A stretch of 38,203 nucleotides of DNA from contig JAQIBR010000224.1 in NCBI GenBank assembly GCA_027858955.1, forward strand, positions 1 to 38,203, given 5' to 3'. The notes below the pieces were generated by a model, which ran no database searches, had not been told where the DNA came from, and saw only the letters and a program-made list of their open reading frames with translations. The position numbers were made by a program, and so were the translations under genes. Below are positions 20,111 through 28,423 of the stretch, in pieces. This stretch comes from Bacteroidales bacterium (GTDB taxonomy: Bacteria; Bacteroidota; Bacteroidia; Bacteroidales; UBA12170). Positions within the stretch are counted from its first letter, which is position 1. Every line of letters starts with the position of its first letter.

Positions 20111-20431
20111 TTAAACTATCGATACGCTATTCAATTCTATGTTGAAATTTATTTTTGCACCTAATGCTCTGAAAACTTTCAAAATTGTCTCAAAACGTGC
20201 ATCTGTTAGATTATTTTCAATCTTAGATATTTGAGCTTTTTTCACGCCTACCATTTTCCCAAGTTGTTCTTGAGTTAAATGCTTTTCTTCTCTTATTTTT
20301 TTTATAGTATAACCTAAAATATCAAGTCGCAATTCTTGCTCAAAATAATTCCGATCTTCAGTTCCTACAACGCCAACATGTTCGTCAATCATATCATCCA
20401 AACTTTTTCTTCTTTTTTTTTCGCTTTTCAT
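20111..20431 (-). CDS. XRE/HigA-like HTH antitoxin
   Basis: IKKIREEKHLTQEQLGKMVGVKKAQISKIENNLTDARFETILKVFRALGAKI; ATGA-type overlap with the toxin gene. Confidence 0.9.
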   Translation of the reverse strand: MKSEKKRRKSLDDMIDEHVGVVGTEDRNYFEQELRLDILGYTIKKIREEKHLTQEQLGKMVGVKKAQISKIENNLTDARFETILKVFRALGAKINFNIELNSVSIV

Positions 20432-20775
20432 TTCTCTTCGTTTTTTTGTTCGAAATAAATTTTCCGAATTCCATCGGCTTTTTTAATCTCGCTTTTCAAT
20501 GTTTTTTTGGTCTTCTTAATAATTCCGTGAGTTGCTATTACTAACGTTTCTTCTTTATCACTCTTATCCCAAAAGGCAAAGAGTCGATAATATTTTTTAT
20601 CATATAGCGTCCGAAACTCCCAAATAAAATCTGTTAGTTTCTTGAATAATTCCGGGTCATTTATCATTTGGGACTTTCTTATGTTATAATAAATCTTTCG
20701 ACGAGTTTTTGAATCAAGAGAGTCCATAAAACTTATTGCTTCATCCAAAAAATCCACATCAAATTTTTCATTCAT
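20428..20775 (-). CDS. RelE/HigB-like toxin (Gp49 family type)
   Basis: IWEFRTLYDKKYYRLFAFWDKSDKEETLVIATHGIIKKTKKTLKSEIKKA; immediately upstream of the antitoxin. Start trimmed from 20802. Confidence 0.88.
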   Translation of the reverse strand: MNEKFDVDFLDEAISFMDSLDSKTRRKIYYNIRKSQMINDPELFKKLTDFIWEFRTLYDKKYYRLFAFWDKSDKEETLVIATHGIIKKTKKTLKSEIKKADGIRKIYFEQKNEEK

Positions 20776-20900
20776 ACAAATAATCTTTGTACAAAGATAC
20801 AAGTTTCTTTTTCAGGAAACAAGTAAGTCCGCAATTTTAATTTTATTCGTTAAGAACTTGAAGCTTTTGACTAAGGGATTACTACAGCTTACATTATATT

Positions 20901-21018
20901 TCGCTCAGGCTAAGCTTAATCTCCGATTAAGATTTAATTAATCTGTGGTCTCCTGACCACTTCTTTGTAAGATACTAAATTTTACATCTGACCTAATCTG
21001 GAGATTAGGCCGAGCGAG
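20901..21018. repeat. Inverted-repeat (MITE-like) element, copy B
   Basis: TCGCTCAGGCTAAGCTTAATCTCC versus GGAGATTAGGCCGAGCGA termini, plus internal hairpin CCTAATCT-GG-AGATTAGG at 20992-21009. Confidence 0.6.
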
Positions 21019-21040
21019 GGATTAAGCTTTTTTATTTAAC

Positions 21041-21117
21041 GTTCTCCTGACCGTTTATTAGTCAGATAAGAAAATTATATACGACTTAATCCATCTCTTC
21101 CGCCAACTGATGTAAGT
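21041..21117. repeat. Partial element, copy C
   Basis: GTTCTCCTGACCGTTTATTAGTCAGAT resembles B/D interiors; AATTATATACGA (21073-21084) and following bases resemble copy E. Confidence 0.5.
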
Positions 21118-21149
21118 CTATGTCTGATCTTTGAGAAAGTGTGATTTAT

Positions 21150-21467
21150 TTACAAAAAAGTTAATCCAATTCTTCTTCCGAGTCCTGTTTCAAAAATTCT
21201 AATTAATGTAGAGAGATTAATATTTCCTTTAGCATTTTCAAGTTTTGAAATATAACTTTTCTTTGTTCCTGCTTTTTCCGCAAGTTGTTCTTGAGTCATA
21301 TTAGCTTCTCCTCGTGCTTGTTTCAACATTTCACTTATTATAAACATATGTGATTTTTCTTCAAATACATTTCTTTTTTGAGTCCCAATTTCCCCATACT
21401 TCATATTTAGAAGCTCGTCAAAATCTGATATTCCTTTATAATCTTCCATTTCGTTCATTCTTTTCAT
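21150..21467 (-). CDS. XRE-family HTH antitoxin of a second HigBA-like module
   Basis: MLKQARGEANMTQEQLAEKAGTKKSYISKLENAKGNINLSTLIRIFETGLGRRIGLTF. Confidence 0.9.
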   Translation of the reverse strand: MKRMNEMEDYKGISDFDELLNMKYGEIGTQKRNVFEEKSHMFIISEMLKQARGEANMTQEQLAEKAGTKKSYISKLENAKGNINLSTLIRIFETGLGRRIGLTFL

Positions 21468-21789
21468 TAAAATATTCTTTTTTTAGCTTTTCAGCTAATT
21501 CTATTTCTTTTTTTGGTGTCTTTTGTGATTTCTTCTGAAATCCATTATAAAGCACAATTAACCTTCCTTCATCGAAAAAACAGAAAATTCGATAAATATT
21601 TGATTGATTTTCAATTCTTATTTCATAAAGACCATCAGTTGATTTTATATGAGTGAAAAATTTCTTTGAAATTCAATCTGTTAGTTTAATTAACTTCAAA
21701 ACAAATTCAATCTTTTCCTGAACCTTTTTATTCTGTGAAGAATAAAAGTCTGTGAAGTGGTCTTTATAAAATTCAATTTTTCTAATCAC
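21436..21789 (-). pseudogene. HigB/RelE-like toxin disrupted by one in-frame TGA
   Basis: One frame reads GTG-IRKIEFYKDHFTDFYSSQNKKVQEKIEFVLKLIKLTD*ISKKFFTHIKSTDGLYEIRIENQSNIYRIFCFFDEGRLIVLYNGFQKKSQKTPKKEIELAEKLKKEYFNEKNERNGRL*; TGA at 21673-21675; 3' end overlaps the antitoxin start. Confidence 0.85.
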
Positions 21790-21860
21790 TCGGCAAAGTT
21801 ATCATAAAAGATAACATTATTCAAGTTTTTTTCTTTTTTTTATGGCTAGGGGGTTTCAAA

Positions 21861-21967
21861 AGCTTGGCTATATCTCTGATTAAAATTTATATAGTGGTTG
21901 TCTGCCCGTTTTATTAGTCTAAGACTAATTCTTATTTCTGACCTAATCTGAGATTAGGCCGAGCGAG
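21861..21967. repeat. Inverted-repeat (MITE-like) element, copy D
   Basis: AGATTAGGCCGAGCGAG at 21951-21967 is identical to 21002-21018 of copy B; preceding CTGACCTAATCTG also shared. Confidence 0.6.
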
Positions 21968-22119
21968 CGGATTTACCCGAAGCTAGTGGATGCTTTATCA
22001 ATAAATACTGAGTATCTTTATATTCAAAAGCACATTCTTGCATTTCGCGCAACCCATTAAGGATTGGTGTTTTTGCTCGACTCTGTTTGTTGGTATTGCA
22101 CCTTTACTACATCCGGCAT
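21954..22119 (-). pseudogene. Truncated, frameshifted N-terminus of a DEAD/DEAH-type helicase
   Basis: MPDVVKVQYQQTESSKNTNP then one frame over NGLREMQECAFEYKDTQYLLIKHPLASGKS (Walker A-like), after which the frame enters repeat copy D; ATG is 1 nt after the RhuM stop. Confidence 0.65.
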
Positions 22120-22120
22120 A

Positions 22121-23209
22121 TTACTTTCTCTTTATCTTTTTTTCTATGTGTTTCATTTCACGGTCAAAATCAGAGATGTATCTTTCATCCTGAATAACTC
22201 TAAATTTATCATATTCGCTTTCGGCTTTTAGTTTTGCTTCGAGTATCGAGATTTTGCCTTTGTTCATCAGTATTGGAAAATTTGTAAGTTCTAAAAATTG
22301 GACTAAAAACCCTTCCCAATCCTTCATATTCATCACTTTGCGATTTGTCGCTCTATTTTCTGCTAAATCAAGATATGATGTTACAATCCTTTGCAGCATT
22401 TTCAAATGTTCTTCATTCAGATAATTTTTAGCAATTGTTACATCGCTCTTCAATATTTTACCATCGGGTGTTTGCTTCCAGATTTTTAAACCCATATAGA
22501 TTTTTGCAGCATCCGCTTCAGAATAGATTATCTCGGCAGCTGTTTTTCCCGTTATCGCCCAATGAAGTTTGTTTTGAACTGTAGAAAAAAACTGTTTGGT
22601 AATATCTGCCTTGCTATCATAATCTGCCGACAAAGCATAAATATCTGTAATCTTTTGATAAACTCTTCTTTCACTCATACGAATTTCACGAATTCGTTCA
22701 AGCATTTCATCAAAATAATCTATTCCAAAATGTCTTATTTGTTTTAGCCGCTCATCATCCATTGCAAAACCTTTGATGATATACTCGTGCAGTATTTCTG
22801 TTGCCCATTTTCTAAATTCTATTGCCCTGTGTGAATTTACACGATAACCTACTGCCGTAATGGCTCGTAAATTGTAATGCTTTGTAGTGTAGGTTTTGCC
22901 ATCTTCGGCAGTATGTCGGAAATCCCGACATACTGAATTCTCCTTTAATTCACTATCAGCAAAAATCTTTTTTAGATGCTCTGTTATGGTCGAACGACCT
23001 TTTTCAAACAATTCAGCAATTAGTTTTTGTGTTAGCCAAAGGGTTTCGTCTTGAAAATATACATCAATATTAACTTTGCCATTGTTGGTTTGAAAGATTA
23101 CAAAGTTTGAAAACTGTTGTAATTCAGAGTTGCTATATGCTTTTTTATTGTCGCTCATCTCTTTTTTTTCTAGTATTTTTTGCTTCATCAAACAAAGTAT
23201 GCTGCTCAT
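22121..23209 (-). CDS. RhuM family protein
   Basis: VDVYFQDETLWLTQKLIAELFEKGRSTITEHLKKIFADSELKENSVCRDFRHTAEDGKTYTTKHYNLRAITAVGYRVNSHRAIEFRKWATEIL; actual start may be 23158. Confidence 0.9.
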   Translation of the reverse strand: MSSILCLMKQKILEKKEMSDNKKAYSNSELQQFSNFVIFQTNNGKVNIDVYFQDETLWLTQKLIAELFEKGRSTITEHLKKIFADSELKENSVCRDFRHTAEDGKTYTTKHYNLRAITAVGYRVNSHRAIEFRKWATEILHEYIIKGFAMDDERLKQIRHFGIDYFDEMLERIREIRMSERRVYQKITDIYALSADYDSKADITKQFFSTVQNKLHWAITGKTAAEIIYSEADAAKIYMGLKIWKQTPDGKILKSDVTIAKNYLNEEHLKMLQRIVTSYLDLAENRATNRKVMNMKDWEGFLVQFLELTNFPILMNKGKISILEAKLKAESEYDKFRVIQDERYISDFDREMKHIEKKIKRK

Positions 23210-23298
23210 TTTATTCTGCTATCATTTTGAGCTTTATATTTTTAGAAAGGCTGATTTGACTAGGTGTTCGTATTTTGCATGACGAACTAAATTGTTGT

Positions 23299-24339
23299 CT
23301 ACCATAGTTTCTTTGTTTCTAAGCGTTTTCTTTCTATTTCAATAACTTTATGCAGTTTCTTTTGCAATATTTCTTTTGATGGTAATTCCAATAAATATTC
23401 TGCTATTCTTATTCCTGATTTATCAAGTTGCAATAATTCAATTTGCTCTTTTGAACCAGCGGCACATAAAATTAGTCCAATTGGTGATTCTTCACTTTTT
23501 TCGGTTTCAAATTTTTCAAGATAACGAAGGTATAGCTCCATTTGACCTTTATACTGTGCTTTGAACCTGTCTAATTTTAAATCAATTGCAACTAAACGTT
23601 TAAGTTTTCGATGGTAAAACAGTAAATCAAGTTTAAAACTATCTCCATCAATCAACATTCGTTTTTGTCTTTCAACGAATGTGAAACCTTGACCTAATTC
23701 AAGAATGAATTTTTCAAGTTCCCTTAAAATGGCATCTTCTAATGTCTTTTCGCTATATATATCTTCTAATCCAAGAAAGTTGAGAAAATAAGGATCACGA
23801 AAAACCAGATCTGGTGAAAGTGTGTTTTCTTCTTTTAACAATTTAATTTCATTCTTAATTAATTCTTTCGGTTTTTTTGAGATTGCTGTTCGCTCAAAAA
23901 GCATAGATTCAATTTTTTTATCCAAAGTTCTGGTGTTCCAGTTTTCAAGCTTTGTCATCTCAATATAAAAATCTCGTCGGAGATCATCTTTCAAATACAT
24001 AATTGAACGAAAATGCGTCCAGCTTAATTGTCTACTCAGTGCGTAGAGAATTTCTTTGTCTGGAAAAGTCTCCGCAATGCGTAGACAATGTCTTAATTGC
24101 TTTTCACTCCATCCTATTCCATATTCTTCAGTAAGACTTTGTGAAATTGATTTTACAACCTCTTTGCCATACTCAGCACGTTTATTACTAAGAATCTCTT
24201 TTTTTATGCGATCACCTATATTCCAATAAAGAACTGTTGTGGCGGCATTAACAGTAACCGCTACAGCTTGCTTTGCTTCTTCAATCAGCTGTTTAATTTC
24301 TGAGAAAAGATTGATTGTATTTTGGGGATTATTTACCAT
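23299..24339 (-). CDS. YhcG/DUF1016 family PD-(D/E)xK nuclease domain protein
   Basis: YWNIGDRIKKEILSNKRAEYGKEVVKSISQSLTEEYGIGWSEKQLRHCLRIAETFPD, LSWTHFRSIM, DLLFYHRKLKRLVAIDLKLDRFKAQYKGQMELYL. Start trimmed from 24360. Confidence 0.92.
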   Translation of the reverse strand: MVNNPQNTINLFSEIKQLIEEAKQAVAVTVNAATTVLYWNIGDRIKKEILSNKRAEYGKEVVKSISQSLTEEYGIGWSEKQLRHCLRIAETFPDKEILYALSRQLSWTHFRSIMYLKDDLRRDFYIEMTKLENWNTRTLDKKIESMLFERTAISKKPKELIKNEIKLLKEENTLSPDLVFRDPYFLNFLGLEDIYSEKTLEDAILRELEKFILELGQGFTFVERQKRMLIDGDSFKLDLLFYHRKLKRLVAIDLKLDRFKAQYKGQMELYLRYLEKFETEKSEESPIGLILCAAGSKEQIELLQLDKSGIRIAEYLLELPSKEILQKKLHKVIEIERKRLETKKLW

Positions 24340-24443
24340 AAATTTATCTTTATAGTACAAACAAATTTATCTACAATTTCAATATTACAAATCTTCTTAT
24401 TTATTTTCGTCCATTATTCTTCTTGCTATTGGCCGTTTTTTTT

Positions 24444-24515
24444 CGTCAGAGATGAATAATTATATACGAACTAATCTGCATCTCCGCCTACTAGTTGAAG
24501 ATTAGGCCAAGCGAG
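24444..24515. repeat. Inverted-repeat family element, copy E (partial)
   Basis: AATTATATACGA shared with copy C; right end AGATTAGGCCAAGCGAG differs from B/D by one base. Confidence 0.55.
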
Positions 24516-24559
24516 AACACGAATTTCGCTATTGCAATTATCATTGTAATCAACTTGCC

Positions 24560-26404
24560 TTACTTACTTAACGCCTTTAAAATTCGTTCTTCGTTTATAA
24601 CTATATCTCGGAATAAAACATGTGGAAATTCTTTATATTTAGACGTTTTAAATGCATTATATATTTTCGAAAGAGTTGAAGCTGTAAGAAGAGATAAATT
24701 CATTTCTGTATCCATTTCACAGTCATAAACAAAATCATCACTAAATTCAGGTGCTATAAGCAATATTTTGACAATTCTCATATCATTTTTAAGTGCTAAA
24801 TTTTGATAAGATTTCAGTTGTCTTGAAACGGTACTGAATTTATTGTAACCTTTTTCCTTGCTAGTTTTACATTCAACAATGATTATTTCATTATTTCCTA
24901 AATTCAAAAGAATATCCATCATATCCTTTTGAGTGTTCAGATGATTTTTAAACTTATCGTCAACGTTAAACCCTAAACCTTTGAAAATCACTTTGGTCAG
25001 TTTCTCAAATTTTAAACCTAGTTCACTTTCTTTTATTGAAATTCCATTTTCTTTTAATAGATTTAAATTACGATAAGCAACATTTTCGTAATTCTCTAAG
25101 TATAAATTTTCAACGTCTTTGTAATGGTCGAGAATATTTAAAATATCATCTCCACGCTGCTTAATACCATTGTCTTTTATAAAATTGGATATATCGGGTT
25201 TAGTAATTAAATCTAAAATATCTCGAGGCTTTATGTTGTAATCAAGTAGAAAGCTTGCATTTAAGACGTATTCGTCTTGTAACTCGAATTGTTCTTTTAA
25301 TTCCTTATTTAGTTTCGGTAAGGATTCATTAAGTTCTAATAACATTTTTTCAAAACCATCTAATGATATTCCAACTTTTTCATCTTTTTCAACATTTTCA
25401 AAATGTTCGATTAGGCTGTTAATTTTATCTTCTAGCGTACTTCCTTTTAAGTTTTGAATATTCAGTCCTTTTTCACAAAGTTCATTAAGTGTTTTTTTCT
25501 TTTCAGATAGTGTTAATCCATCTTTGTAAATGTCATTCGAAAGTAAGCCCGTAAAAGAGATGCCTTCGTTGATTATTTCCTCAACTTTTTGTGAAGCACT
25601 TAATTTTCTATCAATATTATGGTTCTTGGCGATTTGATTAATTATTGGTTCTCTCAATAATTTTAATGTTCGTCTATAAAATTTTTCAGCAACTTCTTTT
25701 TCTCTTACTTTTCTTAACAACCTTACCATTTCATCAGCCACATAAATTGTGTTTTCTTTTTTTGAATAGAACACTACACCAAGATTTTTCAAGTTGTTAA
25801 TAACATCTTGTATATCAGCTTTTTTGATTGGTAAAATAGAGTAATTTATTAGCTTAACTTCTTCTTGAGATAAACCAAGTTGTTTTGATAGGGTTAATAT
25901 TATTGATAATTCGTCAGAAGTTATTTTTGCTTCTCTATTATTCGAAATATCATTGTTATAAGCTGTTGATAAGCAAGATTTATATATTCGGTAATCCCTT
26001 TTTCTCGATTCACTTAATTCCGATTTTTCGTTCTCCAATTCAGTATTCAGAGTTTTGATTTTGGCCTTCAATTTTTTAATTTCACTTTCATATAATCTTG
26101 AAAACCAATCTTGTTTCATAATGGAGTTTCCATCACGAATTATAATATCAATTAGAATGTCTACTTGCGAATTAGCCTCTTGAAATTCGCACATTATATG
26201 TTTAGTAAATCCACTTGAAGTTAAATTGAAAATATTGGATACGTTTTGATTATCGACTGATTTAAGTCCTTTGTCAGAAGAACTTAAAATTTTCTCAATT
26301 TCCTTTGCGTTTTTAGGACTTTTTGAAATGATGTTGTCGATGATTTTAATAAATGCGTTTTTCTCGATTGAGCCGAGTTTATCTAATATTTTTTCTAATT
26401 TCAT
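24560..26404 (-). CDS. Large protein of unknown function with possible TerB-like segment, SAP-like repeats and C-terminal PD-(D/E)xK nuclease-like domain
   Basis: MMDILLNLGNNEIIIVECKTSK fits D-Xn-ExK; TSDELSIILTLSKQLGLSQEEVKLIN is TerB-like; LSASQKVEEIINEGISFTGLL / LTLSEKKKTLNELCEKGLNIQNL repeats. Confidence 0.6.
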   Translation of the reverse strand: MKLEKILDKLGSIEKNAFIKIIDNIISKSPKNAKEIEKILSSSDKGLKSVDNQNVSNIFNLTSSGFTKHIMCEFQEANSQVDILIDIIIRDGNSIMKQDWFSRLYESEIKKLKAKIKTLNTELENEKSELSESRKRDYRIYKSCLSTAYNNDISNNREAKITSDELSIILTLSKQLGLSQEEVKLINYSILPIKKADIQDVINNLKNLGVVFYSKKENTIYVADEMVRLLRKVREKEVAEKFYRRTLKLLREPIINQIAKNHNIDRKLSASQKVEEIINEGISFTGLLSNDIYKDGLTLSEKKKTLNELCEKGLNIQNLKGSTLEDKINSLIEHFENVEKDEKVGISLDGFEKMLLELNESLPKLNKELKEQFELQDEYVLNASFLLDYNIKPRDILDLITKPDISNFIKDNGIKQRGDDILNILDHYKDVENLYLENYENVAYRNLNLLKENGISIKESELGLKFEKLTKVIFKGLGFNVDDKFKNHLNTQKDMMDILLNLGNNEIIIVECKTSKEKGYNKFSTVSRQLKSYQNLALKNDMRIVKILLIAPEFSDDFVYDCEMDTEMNLSLLTASTLSKIYNAFKTSKYKEFPHVLFRDIVINEERILKALSK

Positions 26405-26626
26405 ACATATAGCTTTTAAGTTCAGTTATTTTTTTTAGCTTGTTGACAACTGTTTGAATATGGTACGTTTGGCATTTTGGAACGCTTCATTTTCAAGTTA
26501 CGCATAATTACGTTTATTGCCAATATCTTCATTTTTAATATTATTTGTTAAATGCCCAATATTTTTTGTTGCTTCTTCTGTTTTGGATATTGACTTTTGA
26601 TGTAGCAACTTGATCCGCTAACTCTT

Positions 26627-27421
26627 TTACTTTGTACTTCCAACGTGTTTGTTATTCTGAGTTATTAATTCTGTTATTTTCTTTTCAATATTGTCAATTT
26701 TTTGCTCTAATTCATCATTGTTGTCACTTACCATGGCATCAACAAAAATAGAGTTAACTAAAGAAAGCCCAAATATGCCACCGGTTAGAAGAATAAATAT
26801 GAAATAAATGTAAGTTAAAAATGCTGAAATTGATGAGTATCCTATTGTTATTTGTTCAGGAATTTCAAACCAGCCTTCAACTGTAAATATTTTAAAAATT
26901 GAGTAAAGTGACGTCAATGGATTGCTAAAATATTCAGGGGCACTTGATTTAAAAAGATAAAAAGACAAAATTCCTATTATAAAAATATAAACAGCAAATC
27001 CGGCTAGTACAATGATTGATGTTTTTAATGCTCTTTGTATTCCTTTGAGTAAATGTTCTACGCCTGGAATAAATTTTAAAAATCTGAATGATTTAAAAAC
27101 ACGCATAACTCTAAACACTAGTAAAAAACTAATGTTTGTTATTTCAAGGTCCATAATAAATGAAATTAAGGCAGGAACTGAAAGAGCAATTAACGTTAAG
27201 TCAAATATATTCCAGCTCGACGAAAAATATTTTTTAAACCCATATTCATAAAGTTTTACAGTCAACTCAGCAATGAATAGTCCAGTGATGATATTATCAA
27301 ATACTCGGAATAGGAATTTATTTGATGCTGTCAATTCAAATCCACTTATAAATATTATTACTGCGTTCAGCAGAATTAATATCAAAATATTCTTGTCGTT
27401 TAGAAACAGTTTTTTAATCAT
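26627..27421 (-). CDS. Voltage-gated ion channel, bacterial Nav-like (ion transport protein family)
   Basis: Six hydrophobic segments, S4-like FRVMRVFKSFRFLKF, pore FKIFTVEGWFEIPE resembling the BacNav TLESW filter, C-terminal coiled coil. Confidence 0.85.
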   Translation of the reverse strand: MIKKLFLNDKNILILILLNAVIIFISGFELTASNKFLFRVFDNIITGLFIAELTVKLYEYGFKKYFSSSWNIFDLTLIALSVPALISFIMDLEITNISFLLVFRVMRVFKSFRFLKFIPGVEHLLKGIQRALKTSIIVLAGFAVYIFIIGILSFYLFKSSAPEYFSNPLTSLYSIFKIFTVEGWFEIPEQITIGYSSISAFLTYIYFIFILLTGGIFGLSLVNSIFVDAMVSDNNDELEQKIDNIEKKITELITQNNKHVGSTK

Positions 27422-27909
27422 TTGTCATTTCTTTTCTTGTTTTTCTTTGCCTTGTCCTAATGGTACAATATGTATCGTTTTTATGTATTTTTTCTACCAT
27501 TTAACAAGTCCTTTAAGGAAATGTTAGAGTAAAGTTTCAACCCTCCCCACAATCTAAACTAATTCTCATTGCTTTTCTCCATTGTACTATCTGTAAAGCA
27601 ATTGTTTATACCCTCAAATATAAGATTATTTATTTTATAAAGACTTTTATTCCTGCACAGTTTTAATTTGGGTAAGCAAGGAAGTTTTCCTAATTCGGAA
27701 TTCTATTTTTATTAACACTCCTTTCCTCTAATACCGATTATCAATTAATTGCGCCTTTTGTTCGCTTACCTCTCCAAATGGTCAGACTAAGCTTCAAAAG
27801 CCACATTAATTGTATATCGGCATTAACCATTGTAAATTTTAAAATGATTTTTAAGCACATTTTAAAATACAATTAGTATAAGATTCTTATTTTTGCAAAA
27901 AATATAACA

Positions 27910-28413
27910 ATGTATTCCAAAGAAGAAGCAGCGCTTATTCGCAAGAAATTTTGGTCAAGCTTTGATAAATTCAGTAAGCCACGCAGAAAACGTTTAGGGA
28001 AACACTCTGCCTGGATGCTTCATAATACAGGAATTAAAGCTTTTAATTTAAAATTTGATGCAAATAACAAATCCGTACAAGTTGGTTTCGAAATTGCATC
28101 AAAAGGTATTCAACGGCAATTGAAGTACTATGAAAAAATGCAAAGCTTAAAATCATTGTTAGATGAAGAATTCGATAATCAACTTATTTGGAACGATCAT
28201 TATTTAACTGAAAGCGCCCGCCTGTCGGACGGACAGGGAAAAGAAGTCTTTCGAATTTATATTGAAAAAGAAAGCCTTAACTTGCATAAAGAAGACGATT
28301 GGAATCAAATTTTCGAATTCTTTTATATTCAAATGACCAAGCTCGAAGATTGGTTTATGGAATACAAAGACATTATTAAAATGAATGAAGAAGAAATTTT
28401 TAATGACGAATAA
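27910..28413 (+). CDS. DUF4268 domain protein
   Basis: [74 protein letters not shown] pattern. Confidence 0.8.
   Translation: MYSKEEAALIRKKFWSSFDKFSKPRRKRLGKHSAWMLHNTGIKAFNLKFDANNKSVQVGFEIASKGIQRQLKYYEKMQSLKSLLDEEFDNQLIWNDHYLTESARLSDGQGKEVFRIYIEKESLNLHKEDDWNQIFEFFYIQMTKLEDWFMEYKDIIKMNEEEIFNDE
28214..28237 (+). repeat. GC-rich palindromic element inside the DUF4268 ORF
   Basis: AGCGCCCGCCTGTCGGACGGACAG with stem CCTGTC-GGACG-GACAGG (28221-28237); encodes SARLSDGQ. Confidence 0.6.
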
Positions 28414-28423
28414 AAACGATCCT

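Noticed and set aside
21673-21675. TGA recoding (selenocysteine or alternative code) in the HigB-like toxin
   Set aside because: No SECIS-like structure noticed, the other ORFs read normally, and a simple nonsense mutation is more economical.
20018-24515. Integron attC sites between cassettes
   Set aside because: Layout is cassette-like, but no convincing RYYYAAC/GTTRRRY core pairs were seen and no integrase is in the window.
26430-26626. Possible extension or decayed gene after the ion channel (SKTEEATKNIGHLTNNIKNEDIGNKRNYA)
   Set aside because: It is in the channel's frame but separated by two stops; short AT-rich sequence could be chance and no family was recognised.
27522-27900. Degraded gene in the gap before DUF4268
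   Set aside because: Short open stretches on the minus strand (e.g. QIVQWRKAMRISLDCGEG) but broken by many stops; cannot be assigned.
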